A stretch of 64,000 bases of DNA from Pseudomonas fluorescens (GCF_902498195.1 NZ_CABVIY010000001.1:1-64000); one strand, 5' to 3'. Positions 26,402 through 34,877 are shown, counted from the first letter of the stretch. A program made the numbers and translations. Notes: a model not told the origin generated them from the sequence alone.

Positions 26402-27351
26402 AGTGACTCCGTCAGCTGTTCATGATTTATATATGGTGTTAGTCTGTCGAGTAGAAAGGTTGTTTGTTGACGAGCAATCTCCAAGATTTCTTCGCTGATT
26501 ATTATGTTGTCATGAAGGAATGTAAGGTTTCTAAGCTGGTTTATTTTAATTAGTGTTGGCGTGTGTTCGTTGATGTACGACTCTATTGAATTACCATAGC
26601 CTAAAATGAAGTTATTCCAGGCAGTAAGTTTTTGCGTTTCCTCATGGTCTAGTCCGGTTAACCACCACATGAAAGTAGCGATGTCGAATGCAGGATCAGA
26701 TATTCTTGTGTGCTCAAAATCTATTAGTGTGCAGGAGTTCACAGAATATAGCGCGTTTCCTGGCCATGCATCACCATGACAAATACGACGTTTAGTATGT
26801 TGGGGATAGGGCAGGGGTGTTTGGACTATGTTATGAAATAAATTGAGTATTATTTTTTTTAAGCAGCTTGTTTCGAAAGAATAATCATGTTTTTTAAGGT
26901 TGGAGATTAATTGGTTGGCATTGCTTGTGCTTTGTTTCGGATTAGTAAAAGTTGGAGTAGGGCAGTTGTGTAGTTTGAATAACGCCTGACCAAATAAGAA
27001 GTCATGAAAGCTTTGGTTGTTTACTGAGTATGATGCCCCGATAATTTCTCGGGTCAAAATTCCATAATAAATCTGATTCTCGAACGTGTAGGTTTGTTCT
27101 TTGTTAGATTTTGGAAATATAGGTTGGATGCAGTCCAGGCCATTAGAAATAATGTGGTCCATTATTGTTCGTTCAAATGAGATTTTATACTTTGTAGATT
27201 TTTTTTTATTAAATATTTTCAGGGCAAAATTTTCTTTATCGGTTGATATTCTGAATATTTTGTTGACGCCATCGTAGATAATTTCTGCGTTGTTAGCGTG
27301 GATGTCGTAGGCTACTGAGATTTTATACAGTAAACTATTTATAGAGTTCAT
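26389..27351 (-). CDS. APH-like phosphotransferase (kinase fold)
   Basis: A 320-residue protein of the aminoglycoside phosphotransferase/choline kinase fold. The catalytic loop is H192GDAWPGN199 with the catalytic aspartate at 194, and the metal-binding motif is IDFEHTRISDPAFDIA shortly after. The N-terminal lobe has a nucleotide-binding strand with a candidate lysine (KENFALKIFNKKK). The ATG overlaps the stop of the asparagine-synthetase-like gene by four bases. It may phosphorylate the peptide or an intermediate. Resistance to an aminoglycoside is less likely given the operon. Confidence 0.82.
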   Translation of the reverse strand: MNSINSLLYKISVAYDIHANNAEIIYDGVNKIFRISTDKENFALKIFNKKKSTKYKISFERTIMDHIISNGLDCIQPIFPKSNKEQTYTFENQIYYGILTREIIGASYSVNNQSFHDFLFGQALFKLHNCPTPTFTNPKQSTSNANQLISNLKKHDYSFETSCLKKIILNLFHNIVQTPLPYPQHTKRRICHGDAWPGNALYSVNSCTLIDFEHTRISDPAFDIATFMWWLTGLDHEETQKLTAWNNFILGYGNSIESYINEHTPTLIKINQLRNLTFLHDNIIISEEILEIARQQTTFLLDRLTPYINHEQLTESLWKV

Positions 27352-28937
27352 AGGTAGGCCTTCAGGAAACGCTCGATAGCCAGAATGTTCAATAAATAAT
27401 CCAACACATATCTAGGCGTTTTAACACTTAATTGTTCAATGTCACGCTTAAATATGTTTTTTTCGATTAGTCCTATTTCGATTATTTTAAATGTGTTGTA
27501 ATTTTTTAATATGGATGTTTTCTGTGTAAGTAATGCTATTTTGTCAGCGTGCATGAAGGTTTCTTTAGGGTAGTTGGTAAAAACACTACTTTGAGTGTTT
27601 TTTTTAAGGAAGTTTGAAAGCAGTGTTTTGTTTACCCTTAGATTAGATGGCAGAGTGCTGCAGAATCTTATAATGTTATTGTCTCGAAATGGATAGAGCG
27701 GCAATAGGTTATGGCTAAGAAGTAAAGGTGCTCTTCGTGCCATTGCTAGTAACATGCCTGTGTCGACTATTTTTTGGGGGGCGCAAGGAAGCAAGTGAGA
27801 ACCTAAGATGTCTTGGGTTTTCGGTGTCAGGCGGTTAATCAAAAGTTGATTGTATAGTTTCCAAGAATGATCATCGATACTTCTAAGTCGGTCTGCTGAA
27901 AAATCTTCTTCTAAGAATTGTGGGAATAGTTCGTCGCCACCACAGCCGTTCAGAATGATATGTTGTTCGTCAGCGGCTGCTCGGTGCCATATTGATTCAA
28001 AGGCGGCCCCATATGCTTCTGAATTCAGATAGTATTTGTCACTGGCAGGTGATGAGAGGATCGGTAAATGGTCCTCAATTTTTACTGTATAGTCGCTTGC
28101 GTCTATATGGTTAATAATTGTGCATCTTCTTTTTAATTGGCTTTTAACCAGTGACGGATCACTGACTAATATTCCATATGTATTCAGTTTTGGCGACAGG
28201 CATGAGAGTGCGCATGTGACGGCAACAGTCGAAGAGTCTAGGCCGCCACTTAACTCTAAAGCTATTTTATTTGTTTGTCCTAGTTGAAAATCGGTTTTAT
28301 TCCTCAGTAACGAACAGAATAAGTCTGTCGCCTCATCGGTATCTATCTGTTCCATTTCTCGAGATAACGATAACTCTGGGGCGGGATATTTGTACTCGCA
28401 CGATTCTCTTGAGAATGTGCAGGTTGAGCCTGCAGTCAGCATCGATATGCCCTGAAAGGCTGTTCTGTTAGAGTATGTTGGTTCAAATGTTGACTTTATA
28501 AGATATTCGTAGTCAAGAATTAAGGATCTGCGCTTGGTGGTTATTTCTTTAAAGTCCCAATTGAAATAGATGGTATTTGAATTTTGGCAGAAATATATTG
28601 GAATACTGCCTTCGTTGGACGCGATAATCCTCAATGCATTTCCATTGTTTCCAAAGACGAGCTCTAAAAGTATGCCTTCCGAGTCAAGTAATGCGAACTC
28701 TTTGTAAATCTCGCTTAGTATGGAGTGGTTCAGTGTATTAAGTGGCGGATGATCTTTAATTGAACTTGGGTTGAGTCGGATTATGCATATCCATCGATCA
28801 ATGTTGTGAAATAAAGTTGAACTGATGTAGGGGTTGTCCAAGATGGATAGATGACTGCCATCAGTCCATTGGTATTTATTGTTTTTAAAAGTAGGTAGGC
28901 CAAAGCGTGATTGAAGGTTGATTTTGCAATTTATCAT
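27348..28937 (-). CDS. Asparagine-synthetase-like ATP-dependent amide/peptide ligase
   Basis: The 529-residue protein has the two-part layout of the asparagine synthetase B superfamily. The synthetase half carries the PP-loop LSGGLDSS (about 230-236) and the downstream NGCGGDELFPQF motif, so it activates a carboxylate as acyl-AMP. The N-terminal half resembles an Ntn-glutaminase domain but lacks the required Cys2 (it begins MINCKINLQ), so ammonia from glutamine is unlikely. That pattern is shared with lasso peptide cyclases and beta-lactam synthetases, which join an internal amine. AAAGGAAC precedes the ATG. It follows a short peptide gene by 66 bases and overlaps the kinase gene. It is the probable key enzyme of the peptide pathway. 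Confidence 0.83.
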   Translation of the reverse strand: MINCKINLQSRFGLPTFKNNKYQWTDGSHLSILDNPYISSTLFHNIDRWICIIRLNPSSIKDHPPLNTLNHSILSEIYKEFALLDSEGILLELVFGNNGNALRIIASNEGSIPIYFCQNSNTIYFNWDFKEITTKRRSLILDYEYLIKSTFEPTYSNRTAFQGISMLTAGSTCTFSRESCEYKYPAPELSLSREMEQIDTDEATDLFCSLLRNKTDFQLGQTNKIALELSGGLDSSTVAVTCALSCLSPKLNTYGILVSDPSLVKSQLKRRCTIINHIDASDYTVKIEDHLPILSSPASDKYYLNSEAYGAAFESIWHRAAADEQHIILNGCGGDELFPQFLEEDFSADRLRSIDDHSWKLYNQLLINRLTPKTQDILGSHLLPCAPQKIVDTGMLLAMARRAPLLLSHNLLPLYPFRDNNIIRFCSTLPSNLRVNKTLLSNFLKKNTQSSVFTNYPKETFMHADKIALLTQKTSILKNYNTFKIIEIGLIEKNIFKRDIEQLSVKTPRYVLDYLLNILAIERFLKAYL

Positions 28938-29003
28938 AAATGTTCCTTTGTTCAGGGCAACGGCCTACCTGTGACATTGCATGTTGATTTACATGAGACC
29001 TAG

Positions 29004-29147
29004 TTAGTAGCGGAGACGATTGCTGTCACCTTGAACCAGAAATTTTGGAGCACGCTTTGGCGATGATGGTGGGTTGAGTACAGCGATTTCCGTGGGGGTT
29101 ATGATGATGCTGTCTTGTTTGCATTTAACTGATTTTCTGCTTTTCAT
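29004..29147 (-). CDS. Candidate precursor peptide
   Basis: A 47-residue basic peptide beginning MKSRKSVKCKQDS, passing through ITPTEIAVLNPPSSPKRAP and ending QGDSNRLRY. ATG 29147 has AGGA about 9 bases upstream. The same frame stays open to an ATG at 29252 (82 residues), but that start has no ribosome binding site. It shows no family match that I recognise. The position, size and charge, just before an asparagine-synthetase-like enzyme and followed by tailoring and export genes, are those of a ribosomal precursor peptide. There is no classic lasso core: no Gly-1 with an acid at position 7-9 after a T-x boundary. Function is inferred from context only. Confidence 0.6.
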   Translation of the reverse strand: MKSRKSVKCKQDSIIITPTEIAVLNPPSSPKRAPKFLVQGDSNRLRY

Positions 29148-29297
29148 GATTAATTTTCCTAGTGTGCGAGCCAATCCCGCCCCTCTATGAATCCATATTT
29201 GCCTCCAGGAAAAAAGTCCGATTTTGTCTAAGTGTTTTGCATTTTTGGTCATAGTAGTGTCAATGGAGGTTTGGTGACTTCTAGAAGTTGTATAATC
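29148..29297. promoter_or_regulatory. Control region before the precursor gene
   Basis: The region between the LysR stop and the peptide gene holds a perfect 12-base palindrome ACTTCTAGAAGT (29277-29288) and, on the minus strand, a TTGACA (29263-29258) without a good -10 partner. The palindrome could be an operator for the adjacent LysR protein. Confidence 0.35.
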
Positions 29298-30140
29298 CTA
29301 AACCTGTATTAGCGTGGCGAGTCTGTCTGAATTTTGATTCAGCGTGATTAAATATGTAGTAATCTCTGGGGAGTCAGGGGGTAGGGACATAATTCGTATT
29401 TTAGAGTGACTTAGCATAGAGGTTTGTGATTTTGCTGCAATCCCAATACCACAGCCAGTATTTATCAGAAGAAGCAATACATCCAAATTTGAAATTAGTT
29501 CAAATGAGGGAGGTTGTGTTGTGATGTGGTTTTTAATTAAATTTTGCGTTACAGGTTTCAATAAAATCAATGGCTGCGTAGCTATATCCTCTAAGGTGAT
29601 TGTGATTTTGTTTGATAGACAGTGGTTTAGTGGGATAAGTATGACTATTTCCTCACTCCATAAACGGGTGGACGTTAGGCCGCTTGAGGTGATATTGATA
29701 GACGATATTCCGGCGTCAATTTCCCCCGATCCTAGTGAGGCAACTAATTGTTCTTCACTGAATTCGAATATGCATGTCTGCAAGTCTGGGTGTTCTTTAT
29801 TACACCTCTTAATCAGTTTTGTAGCGTAGGCTTGGGTTATATTGTCAGTTATTGCTATGCGTAACTTATTGTTAAGCTGCTGGCAGCTGCTGTTTATGCG
29901 TAAGCGTGCTTTTTCAATTGCCAGAACTATCTGTCGTGCCTCATCAAGGAAGATCTCACCTGCATGGGTAAGTTTTGTTGATCTAGTTGTTCGTTCAAAT
30001 AGCTTTACGCCTAAGTCGTTTTCTAGATCTTTGATCGATCTTGAGAGAGGTGATTGTTCAATATGTAAACGGTTTGCGGCTCTGCCGAAGTGAAGCTCCT
30101 CTGCAACGCCAATAAAATGCCTTAGATGTCTTAGCTCCAA
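29298..30140 (-). CDS. LysR-type transcriptional regulator
   Basis: The 280-residue protein has a clear N-terminal winged helix-turn-helix (LRHFIGVAEELHFGRAANRLHIEQSPLSRSIKDLE) and the usual periplasmic-binding-like effector domain (KLRIAITDNITQAY onward). It starts with TTG, with AGGAG 8 bases upstream. It lies upstream of and in line with the peptide operon and shares its AT-rich codon use, so it probably controls it. Most LysR genes are divergent from their targets; this one is not. Confidence 0.88.
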   Translation of the reverse strand: MELRHLRHFIGVAEELHFGRAANRLHIEQSPLSRSIKDLENDLGVKLFERTTRSTKLTHAGEIFLDEARQIVLAIEKARLRINSSCQQLNNKLRIAITDNITQAYATKLIKRCNKEHPDLQTCIFEFSEEQLVASLGSGEIDAGISSINITSSGLTSTRLWSEEIVILIPLNHCLSNKITITLEDIATQPLILLKPVTQNLIKNHITTQPPSFELISNLDVLLLLINTGCGIGIAAKSQTSMLSHSKIRIMSLPPDSPEITTYLITLNQNSDRLATLIQV

Positions 30141-30483
30141 GTTTAGCTCTCCTTTTTTATTGGTTTTTTTTTTGTGCCTAAAGCCTGTAATTGTTAGTGT
30201 TCAATATGTCGAATTTTCAAGTTTTTCTTTTCTTTATTATTTGTATTTAGTATGCGCGCGATTAGGTGGGCGCTACTTTCAATGGTAGAGCGTCTGATGG
30301 AATTAGATACATCGTTAAGCATGGTTGGGATTCGACCGACATGCTTTTAGGATGATTCCTACATCTCCAATATATAATGATTTAACTATTGGTATTGGCT
30401 TTATATGTATGGCGCCAACTACGGTAGTAAAAATTATGACCAGCATTAAAGTTGGCGACCTTTGAAGGTATCGCAAACCAACC
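30141..30483. other. Right junction of the second island with a decayed tRNA-like sequence
   Basis: About 340 bases without a protein gene. At roughly 30264-30345 the plus strand has a tRNA-like arrangement: a D-arm resembling tRNA-Gly (CGCTACTTTCAATGGTAGAGCG) and, 40 bases on, GGGATTCGACC like a T-arm. The acceptor and T stems do not pair, so it is not a functional tRNA. AT-rich sequence ends at about 30450. Confidence 0.35.
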
Positions 30484-32307
30484 TCAGGGCTGCCAGAAAC
30501 CCTTCTCCCCACTCAACTTGCGATCCAGAAAACACGCAGCGCTGATCAACGCCAGATGCGTCAGCGCTTGCGGCGTATTACCCATATGTCGCCCATGGCT
30601 GTCGAACTCCTCGGCGTACAGCCCTAGCGGATTGGCGTACCTGAGCAACTGCTCAAACTCCAGATGGGCCTTTTCCACCCGACCGGCGCGGGCCAGGCAT
30701 TCCACGTACCAGAAGGAGCACGCGGCGAACGCGCCTTCGGTGCCGGGCAGGCCGTCGATGTGGCTGTGTTCATTGCGATAGCGGTACACCATGCCGTCGC
30801 GCACCAGGGTTTTCTCGATGGCGTCGAGGGTCGCGAGCCAGCGTGGGTCCTTGGCGCTGACGAAACGCACCAGCGGCATCAGCAGCATCGAACCGTCGAG
30901 GCCGGTGCCGCCGATGTGCTGGACGAAATGCCCGCGTTCGTCGTCCCAGAAGTTGTCCCAGATGTCGGCGTAGATCGCCTGGCGGGTCTGGTCCCATCGG
31001 GCGAACGGCGCCGGCAACGAGCGTTTCGAGGCGAGGCGGATCGCCCGGTCCAGCGCCACCCAGCACATCAGGCGCGAGTGCAGGAAGTGATGCTGCTCGC
31101 CGCGCATTTCCCAGATGCCGACGTCTTCCTGCTGCCAGGTTTCACAGACCTGATCGACCACTTCCACCGTGTGTTTCCAGCCCTCGTGGGAAATGGCTTC
31201 GCCGTACTTGTTGACCAGGTACACCGCGTCCATCAGTTCGCCGAAGATGTCGAGTTGGACCTGCGCGTAAGCCAGGTTGCCGATGCGCACCGGTGTCGCG
31301 CCGCCGTGGCCCGACAGGTGCGTGAGTTCGACTTCCGGCAGTTCCTGACGGCCATCGATACCGTAGAGAATATTGAGTTTCGTCGAATGACCCTGACAGT
31401 CGCTGACCCGCCCGCGCAGCCAGCGCATGTAGGCGTTGGCCTCTTCCGTGAAGCCCAGGCGCATAAAGGCGTAGACGGTGAACGAGGCGTCGCGGATCCA
31501 GGTGTAGCGATAGTCCCAGTTGCGTTCGCCGCCGGCGGTTTCCGGCAGGCCGAAGGTCGCGGCGGCGAGGATCGCGCCGTGTTTGCGCGAGGTCAGCAGC
31601 TTCATGGCCAGCGCCGAGCGATTGACCATCTCGCGCCAGCGGCCGCGGTAGTTGGACTGGCCAATCCAGTCACGCCAGAACTTCAACGTGCGTTCCAGGC
31701 ACAGCGCAGCGGCGCCGTCCTTGAAGCGCGGATCGTCGATGGCGCCGAGCAGGAACCCGGCGGTCTGGTCCTGCCCGAGGGTGAATTCGGCGACGGCGGC
31801 GCGGGTGTCGATGCTCAGGGCCTGGTCTGACGACAAGCGCAGGGATGGCTGGTCGATGGCTTCAAAGATCACGTCTTGCTCATCAAGGCGGGCGCGGGTG
31901 TTGGCACGGGCATAGTCATGCCGCACGGCGCAGCGCAGGTGAAAACGGGCCTGGCCACTGACCACCCGCACCCGACGCATCAACACCGGCCAATCGTCCT
32001 CGCTGTCGCCGATGGGCAGCAGGTCGGTGATTTCCACCACGGCGCGATCGCTCAGCCAGCGGGTTTGCAGCACATTGGTATCGGGCAGGTAGATCTGCTC
32101 GCGGCGGGCGTCGGGCAAGTCCGGGGCCAGCTGGAAAATACCGGCTTCGGGGGTGTCGAGCAGCGAACAGAAAATCGTCGGGCTGTCGAACTCCGGCCAG
32201 CAGAAAAAATCCACGCTGCCCTTGTCGTTGACCAGCGCGGCAGTGCGCATGTCGCCGATGATGCCGTGGGCGTCGATGGGGCTTTGGCGTTCGGGGTGAT
32301 CAGCCAT
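30484..32307 (-). CDS. Glycoside hydrolase family 15 protein (glucoamylase/trehalase-like)
   Basis: The 607-residue cytoplasmic protein has the GH15 layout: an N-terminal beta-domain (IGDMRTAALVNDKGSVDFFCWP) and the (alpha/alpha)6 barrel, with GGERNWDYRYTWIRDASFTV, a family signature near the active site, and a C-terminal GTEGAFAACSFW region carrying a conserved glutamate. Members hydrolyse glucans or trehalose. ATG 32307 gives the usual N-terminus (MADHPERQSPIDAHGIIG); 21 further codons upstream are open. It stands alone, next to a REP pair. Confidence 0.88.
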   Translation of the reverse strand: MADHPERQSPIDAHGIIGDMRTAALVNDKGSVDFFCWPEFDSPTIFCSLLDTPEAGIFQLAPDLPDARREQIYLPDTNVLQTRWLSDRAVVEITDLLPIGDSEDDWPVLMRRVRVVSGQARFHLRCAVRHDYARANTRARLDEQDVIFEAIDQPSLRLSSDQALSIDTRAAVAEFTLGQDQTAGFLLGAIDDPRFKDGAAALCLERTLKFWRDWIGQSNYRGRWREMVNRSALAMKLLTSRKHGAILAAATFGLPETAGGERNWDYRYTWIRDASFTVYAFMRLGFTEEANAYMRWLRGRVSDCQGHSTKLNILYGIDGRQELPEVELTHLSGHGGATPVRIGNLAYAQVQLDIFGELMDAVYLVNKYGEAISHEGWKHTVEVVDQVCETWQQEDVGIWEMRGEQHHFLHSRLMCWVALDRAIRLASKRSLPAPFARWDQTRQAIYADIWDNFWDDERGHFVQHIGGTGLDGSMLLMPLVRFVSAKDPRWLATLDAIEKTLVRDGMVYRYRNEHSHIDGLPGTEGAFAACSFWYVECLARAGRVEKAHLEFEQLLRYANPLGLYAEEFDSHGRHMGNTPQALTHLALISAACFLDRKLSGEKGFWQP

Positions 32308-32390
32308 TGTCGCGAAACTCCAGAAGCTGGGACCTAAGTAGCTGACTGGTGCTAAAGGGCTGGAGTTCATTTGTGCGGTGACTGTTCTGG

Positions 32391-32469
32391 CCTCTTCGCG
32401 AGCAAGCCCGCTCCCACAGGGGAGGGTGTACTCAGGTCAAAGGTGGGAGCGGGCTTGCCCGCGAAGGGG
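32391..32469. repeat. REP inverted pair
   Basis: CCTCTTCGCGAGCAAGCCCG and GTGGGAGCGGGCTTGCCCGC face each other between the GH15 gene and the MFS gene. Confidence 0.88.
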
Positions 32470-32553
32470 CCTTCACATTCGACCAACAATTTGCTGCTTC
32501 CCCCTCGATCCGCCGCTGTGGCAATTTGCAGGCCCTTATCGAGGCCGGACCCT

Positions 32554-33726
32554 ATGGCAAACCCTTATCGCGCGCTGTTCAAAGCCCCCGGCAGCCGGGC
32601 TTTCGTGCTGGCCGGGATGATCGCACGCATGCCGATTTCCATGACCGGTATCGGCCTGATCACCATGCTGTCGCAGTTGCAGGGTGGCTATGGCCTGGCC
32701 GGGGCGGTGGCGGCGACCTTTGCCCTGGCCACGGCGTTTTGCGCACCGCAGGTGTCGCGCCTGGTGGACCGTTTTGGCCAGCGGCGGATTCTGCCGGTGT
32801 CGGCCTTGATCGGTGGCGGGTCCTTGCTGCTGGTGCTGCTCTGCACCCGATTGCAGGCGCCGTCCTGGACGCTGTTTGTGTTCGCCGCGCTGGCCGGTTG
32901 CATGCCGAGCATGTCGGCGATGGTGCGGGCGCGCTGGACCGAGTTGTATCGCGGCCAGCCGCAACTGCAAACCGCCTACGCCCTGGAATCGGTGCTGGAC
33001 GAAGTCTGCTTCATTGTCGGGCCGCCGTTGTCGGTGGGCCTGTGCGTGGTGGCGTTCCCCGAGGCCGGGCCGCTGGCGGCCCTGTTGATGCTGGCCATCG
33101 GGGTCACGGCGTTTGTCCTGCAACGCAGCACCGAGCCGGCGGTGCATCCCCATGAATCCCATCATTCGGGTTCGATCATCCGCTCGGTGGACATCCAGTT
33201 GCTGGTGCTGTTGATGGTCGCGATGGGCACCATCGTCGGCGTGATCGATGTGGTCAGCGTGGCCTTCGCCCAGCATCAGGGCATCCCGGCGGCGGCGAGC
33301 ATCGTGCTGTCGGTGTATGCGATCGGTTCGTGCCTGGCCGGGCTGGCATTTGGCGCGCTGCGCTCGACAGTGCCGCTGCCGCGACTGTTTCTCTACGGCG
33401 GGGTGGCGACGGCAGTGACGACCTTGCCGCTGCTGCTGGCGGCGAACATTTTCGGGCTGTCGCTGGCGGTGTTCGTCGCCGGGCTGTTTTTTGCCCCGAC
33501 CCTGATTGTCGCGATGGCATTGGTCGAGCAAATCGTGCCACCGGCCAAACTCACCGAAGGCCTGACGTGGCTGGTCACCGGGCTGAGCATCGGCGTGGCG
33601 ATCGGCGCCGCCAGTTCCGGGTGGCTGGTGGATGCGTTCGGCGCGCGCAGCGGGTTTTGGGTGGCGATTGCGGCGGGGGCGGTCGTATTGGGGGCTGCGG
33701 TACAAAGCTTCCGTCATTTGAAATAG
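32554..33726 (+). CDS. MFS transporter
   Basis: A 390-residue membrane protein with about 12 hydrophobic segments and the conserved loop VSRLVDRFGQRRILP between segments 2 and 3. I chose the ATG at 32554 (MANPYRALFKAPGSRAFVL); the longer open frame upstream runs through the REP pair and is not coding. No ligand can be named. It is followed by a REP pair and the pyoverdine thioesterase gene, but its role in siderophore transport is unproven. Confidence 0.82.
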   Translation: MANPYRALFKAPGSRAFVLAGMIARMPISMTGIGLITMLSQLQGGYGLAGAVAATFALATAFCAPQVSRLVDRFGQRRILPVSALIGGGSLLLVLLCTRLQAPSWTLFVFAALAGCMPSMSAMVRARWTELYRGQPQLQTAYALESVLDEVCFIVGPPLSVGLCVVAFPEAGPLAALLMLAIGVTAFVLQRSTEPAVHPHESHHSGSIIRSVDIQLLVLLMVAMGTIVGVIDVVSVAFAQHQGIPAAASIVLSVYAIGSCLAGLAFGALRSTVPLPRLFLYGGVATAVTTLPLLLAANIFGLSLAVFVAGLFFAPTLIVAMALVEQIVPPAKLTEGLTWLVTGLSIGVAIGAASSGWLVDAFGARSGFWVAIAAGAVVLGAAVQSFRHLK

Positions 33727-33735
33727 AGATCAATG

Positions 33736-33823
33736 GTGGGAGCGGGCTTGCTCGCGAAAGCGGATCAACCTTCAACATTTAAGTGGGCTGATACACCGCA
33801 TTCGCGAGCAAGCCCGCTCCCAC
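33736..33823. repeat. REP inverted pair
   Basis: GTGGGAGCGGGCTTGCTCGCG and its inverse around about 46 bases, directly before the thioesterase promoter. Confidence 0.88.
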
Positions 33824-33836
33824 ATTGGCTATTCGA

Positions 33837-33861
33837 CTAATTCTCTGCGGCGCTCATCCGT
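33837..33861 (+). promoter_or_regulatory. PvdS-type (iron starvation) promoter of the thioesterase gene
   Basis: CTAAT-N17-CGT resembles the iron-starvation box TAAAT-N16/17-CGT recognised by the sigma factor PvdS. It lies 36 bases before the start codon. Confidence 0.5.
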
Positions 33862-33896
33862 TCTCTCTTGGCAGACAACTTTTCGAGGTAAGCCCG

Positions 33897-34631
33897 GTGA
33901 CCCCGCTGACATTGCTGTGCCTGCCCTATTCGGGCGCGAGCGCCATGGTTTACAGCCGCTGGCGCAACAAGCTGCCGCCCTGGCTGAAACTGCAACCGGT
34001 GGAACTGCCAGGGCGGGGCGCGCGCTATGGCGAGCCGCTGCACACCGACATGCGCCGGCTGGCGCTGCAACTGGCGCAGGAGCAGAAAATCACCCTGAGC
34101 GCCCCTTACGCCTTGTTCGGCCACAGCCTCGGCGCGTTGCTGGCCTGTGAAATGGCCCATGCGCTGCGCTCGCTCGGTTGTCCGGAGCCGGTGGCCCTGT
34201 TTGCCTCGGGCACCGCTGCGCCGACCATGCGTGAGGATTACGACCGTGGTTTTGCCGAGCCCAAGAGCGATGCCGAGTTGATCGAACAACTGCGCTCGCT
34301 CAACGGCACCCCCGAGGACGTGCTGGCCAACCAGGAGCTGATGAGCCTGACACTGCCGATCCTGCGCGCCGACTTCCAGTTGTGCGGGCGTTTCGAGCCC
34401 TTGCACCGGCCCTTGCTCAACTGCCCGGTGCACGTGCTCGGCGGCAAGGCCGACCGGGCCACCACCGAGCAGCTGATCGGCTGGCGCCAGGAAACCCGTG
34501 GCAGCTTTTCCGTGGACATGCTCGGCGGCGGGCACTTCTTCATCCATGAACATGAGGCCAAGGTACTCAGGGTGATCAAGGATCAGCTTGAGGTGCACCA
34601 TCGGCGCCACGCCATGGCTGCCAGCGCCTGA
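33897..34631 (+). CDS. pvdG: Type II thioesterase of pyoverdine synthesis (PvdG-like)
   Basis: A 244-residue alpha/beta hydrolase that clears misloaded acyl groups from NRPS carrier domains. The nucleophile elbow is GHSLGALLACE; the N-terminus LLCLPYSGASAMVYSRW and the late GGHFFIHEH (catalytic histidine) are typical of type II thioesterases. I use GTG 33897, with GAGGT upstream, because it gives the normal family start; an upstream ATG would add 24 unusual residues. It lies just before the two pyoverdine NRPS genes and has its own PvdS-like promoter, as pvdG does in other pseudomonads. Confidence 0.86.
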   Translation: MTPLTLLCLPYSGASAMVYSRWRNKLPPWLKLQPVELPGRGARYGEPLHTDMRRLALQLAQEQKITLSAPYALFGHSLGALLACEMAHALRSLGCPEPVALFASGTAAPTMREDYDRGFAEPKSDAELIEQLRSLNGTPEDVLANQELMSLTLPILRADFQLCGRFEPLHRPLLNCPVHVLGGKADRATTEQLIGWRQETRGSFSVDMLGGGHFFIHEHEAKVLRVIKDQLEVHHRRHAMAASA

Positions 34632-34649
34632 CAATTCCCGACGCCCCCT

Positions 34650-34740
34650 CTGTAGGAGCGAGCCTGCTCGCGATAGCGGTATGTCAGTCAACATCTCTGT
34701 TGAATGATGAACCGCATCGCGAGCAGGCTCGCTCCTACAG
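34650..34740. repeat. REP inverted pair
   Basis: CTGTAGGAGCGAGCCTGCTCG and its inverse around about 45 bases, between the thioesterase gene and the first NRPS gene. Confidence 0.9.
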
Positions 34741-34799
34741 TGTTATTCATCGTTCTGTTTTTCGCGTTCCACCTCCTGCCTGATACTTATTCCCATTCG

Positions 34800-34823
34800 C
34801 TAATTTTTCCGGTCTGCATTCGT
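34800..34823 (+). promoter_or_regulatory. PvdS-type promoter of the NRPS operon
   Basis: CTAAT-N16-CGT, one mismatch from the PvdS iron-starvation box, is 55 bases before the first NRPS start codon. Confidence 0.55.
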
Positions 34824-34877
34824 TTTACAGAGACGACGTGCCTTTGTGCTTCCCGCCACTGATCCGGATACCCAGAA

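Noticed and set aside
26389..27351. Aminoglycoside resistance gene
   Set aside because: The kinase fold is shared with many non-resistance enzymes, and the overlap with the ligase gene points to a role in the peptide pathway.
29004..29147. Classical lasso peptide precursor
   Set aside because: No T-x boundary followed by Gly/Ala/Ser/Cys with Asp/Glu at ring position 7-9, and no B1/B2-type RRE or protease genes nearby. A new class or unusual variant is kept as a hypothesis instead.
30264..30345. Functional tRNA gene
   Set aside because: The T stem and acceptor stem do not pair and the anticodon arm is irregular, so only a degraded remnant is plausible.
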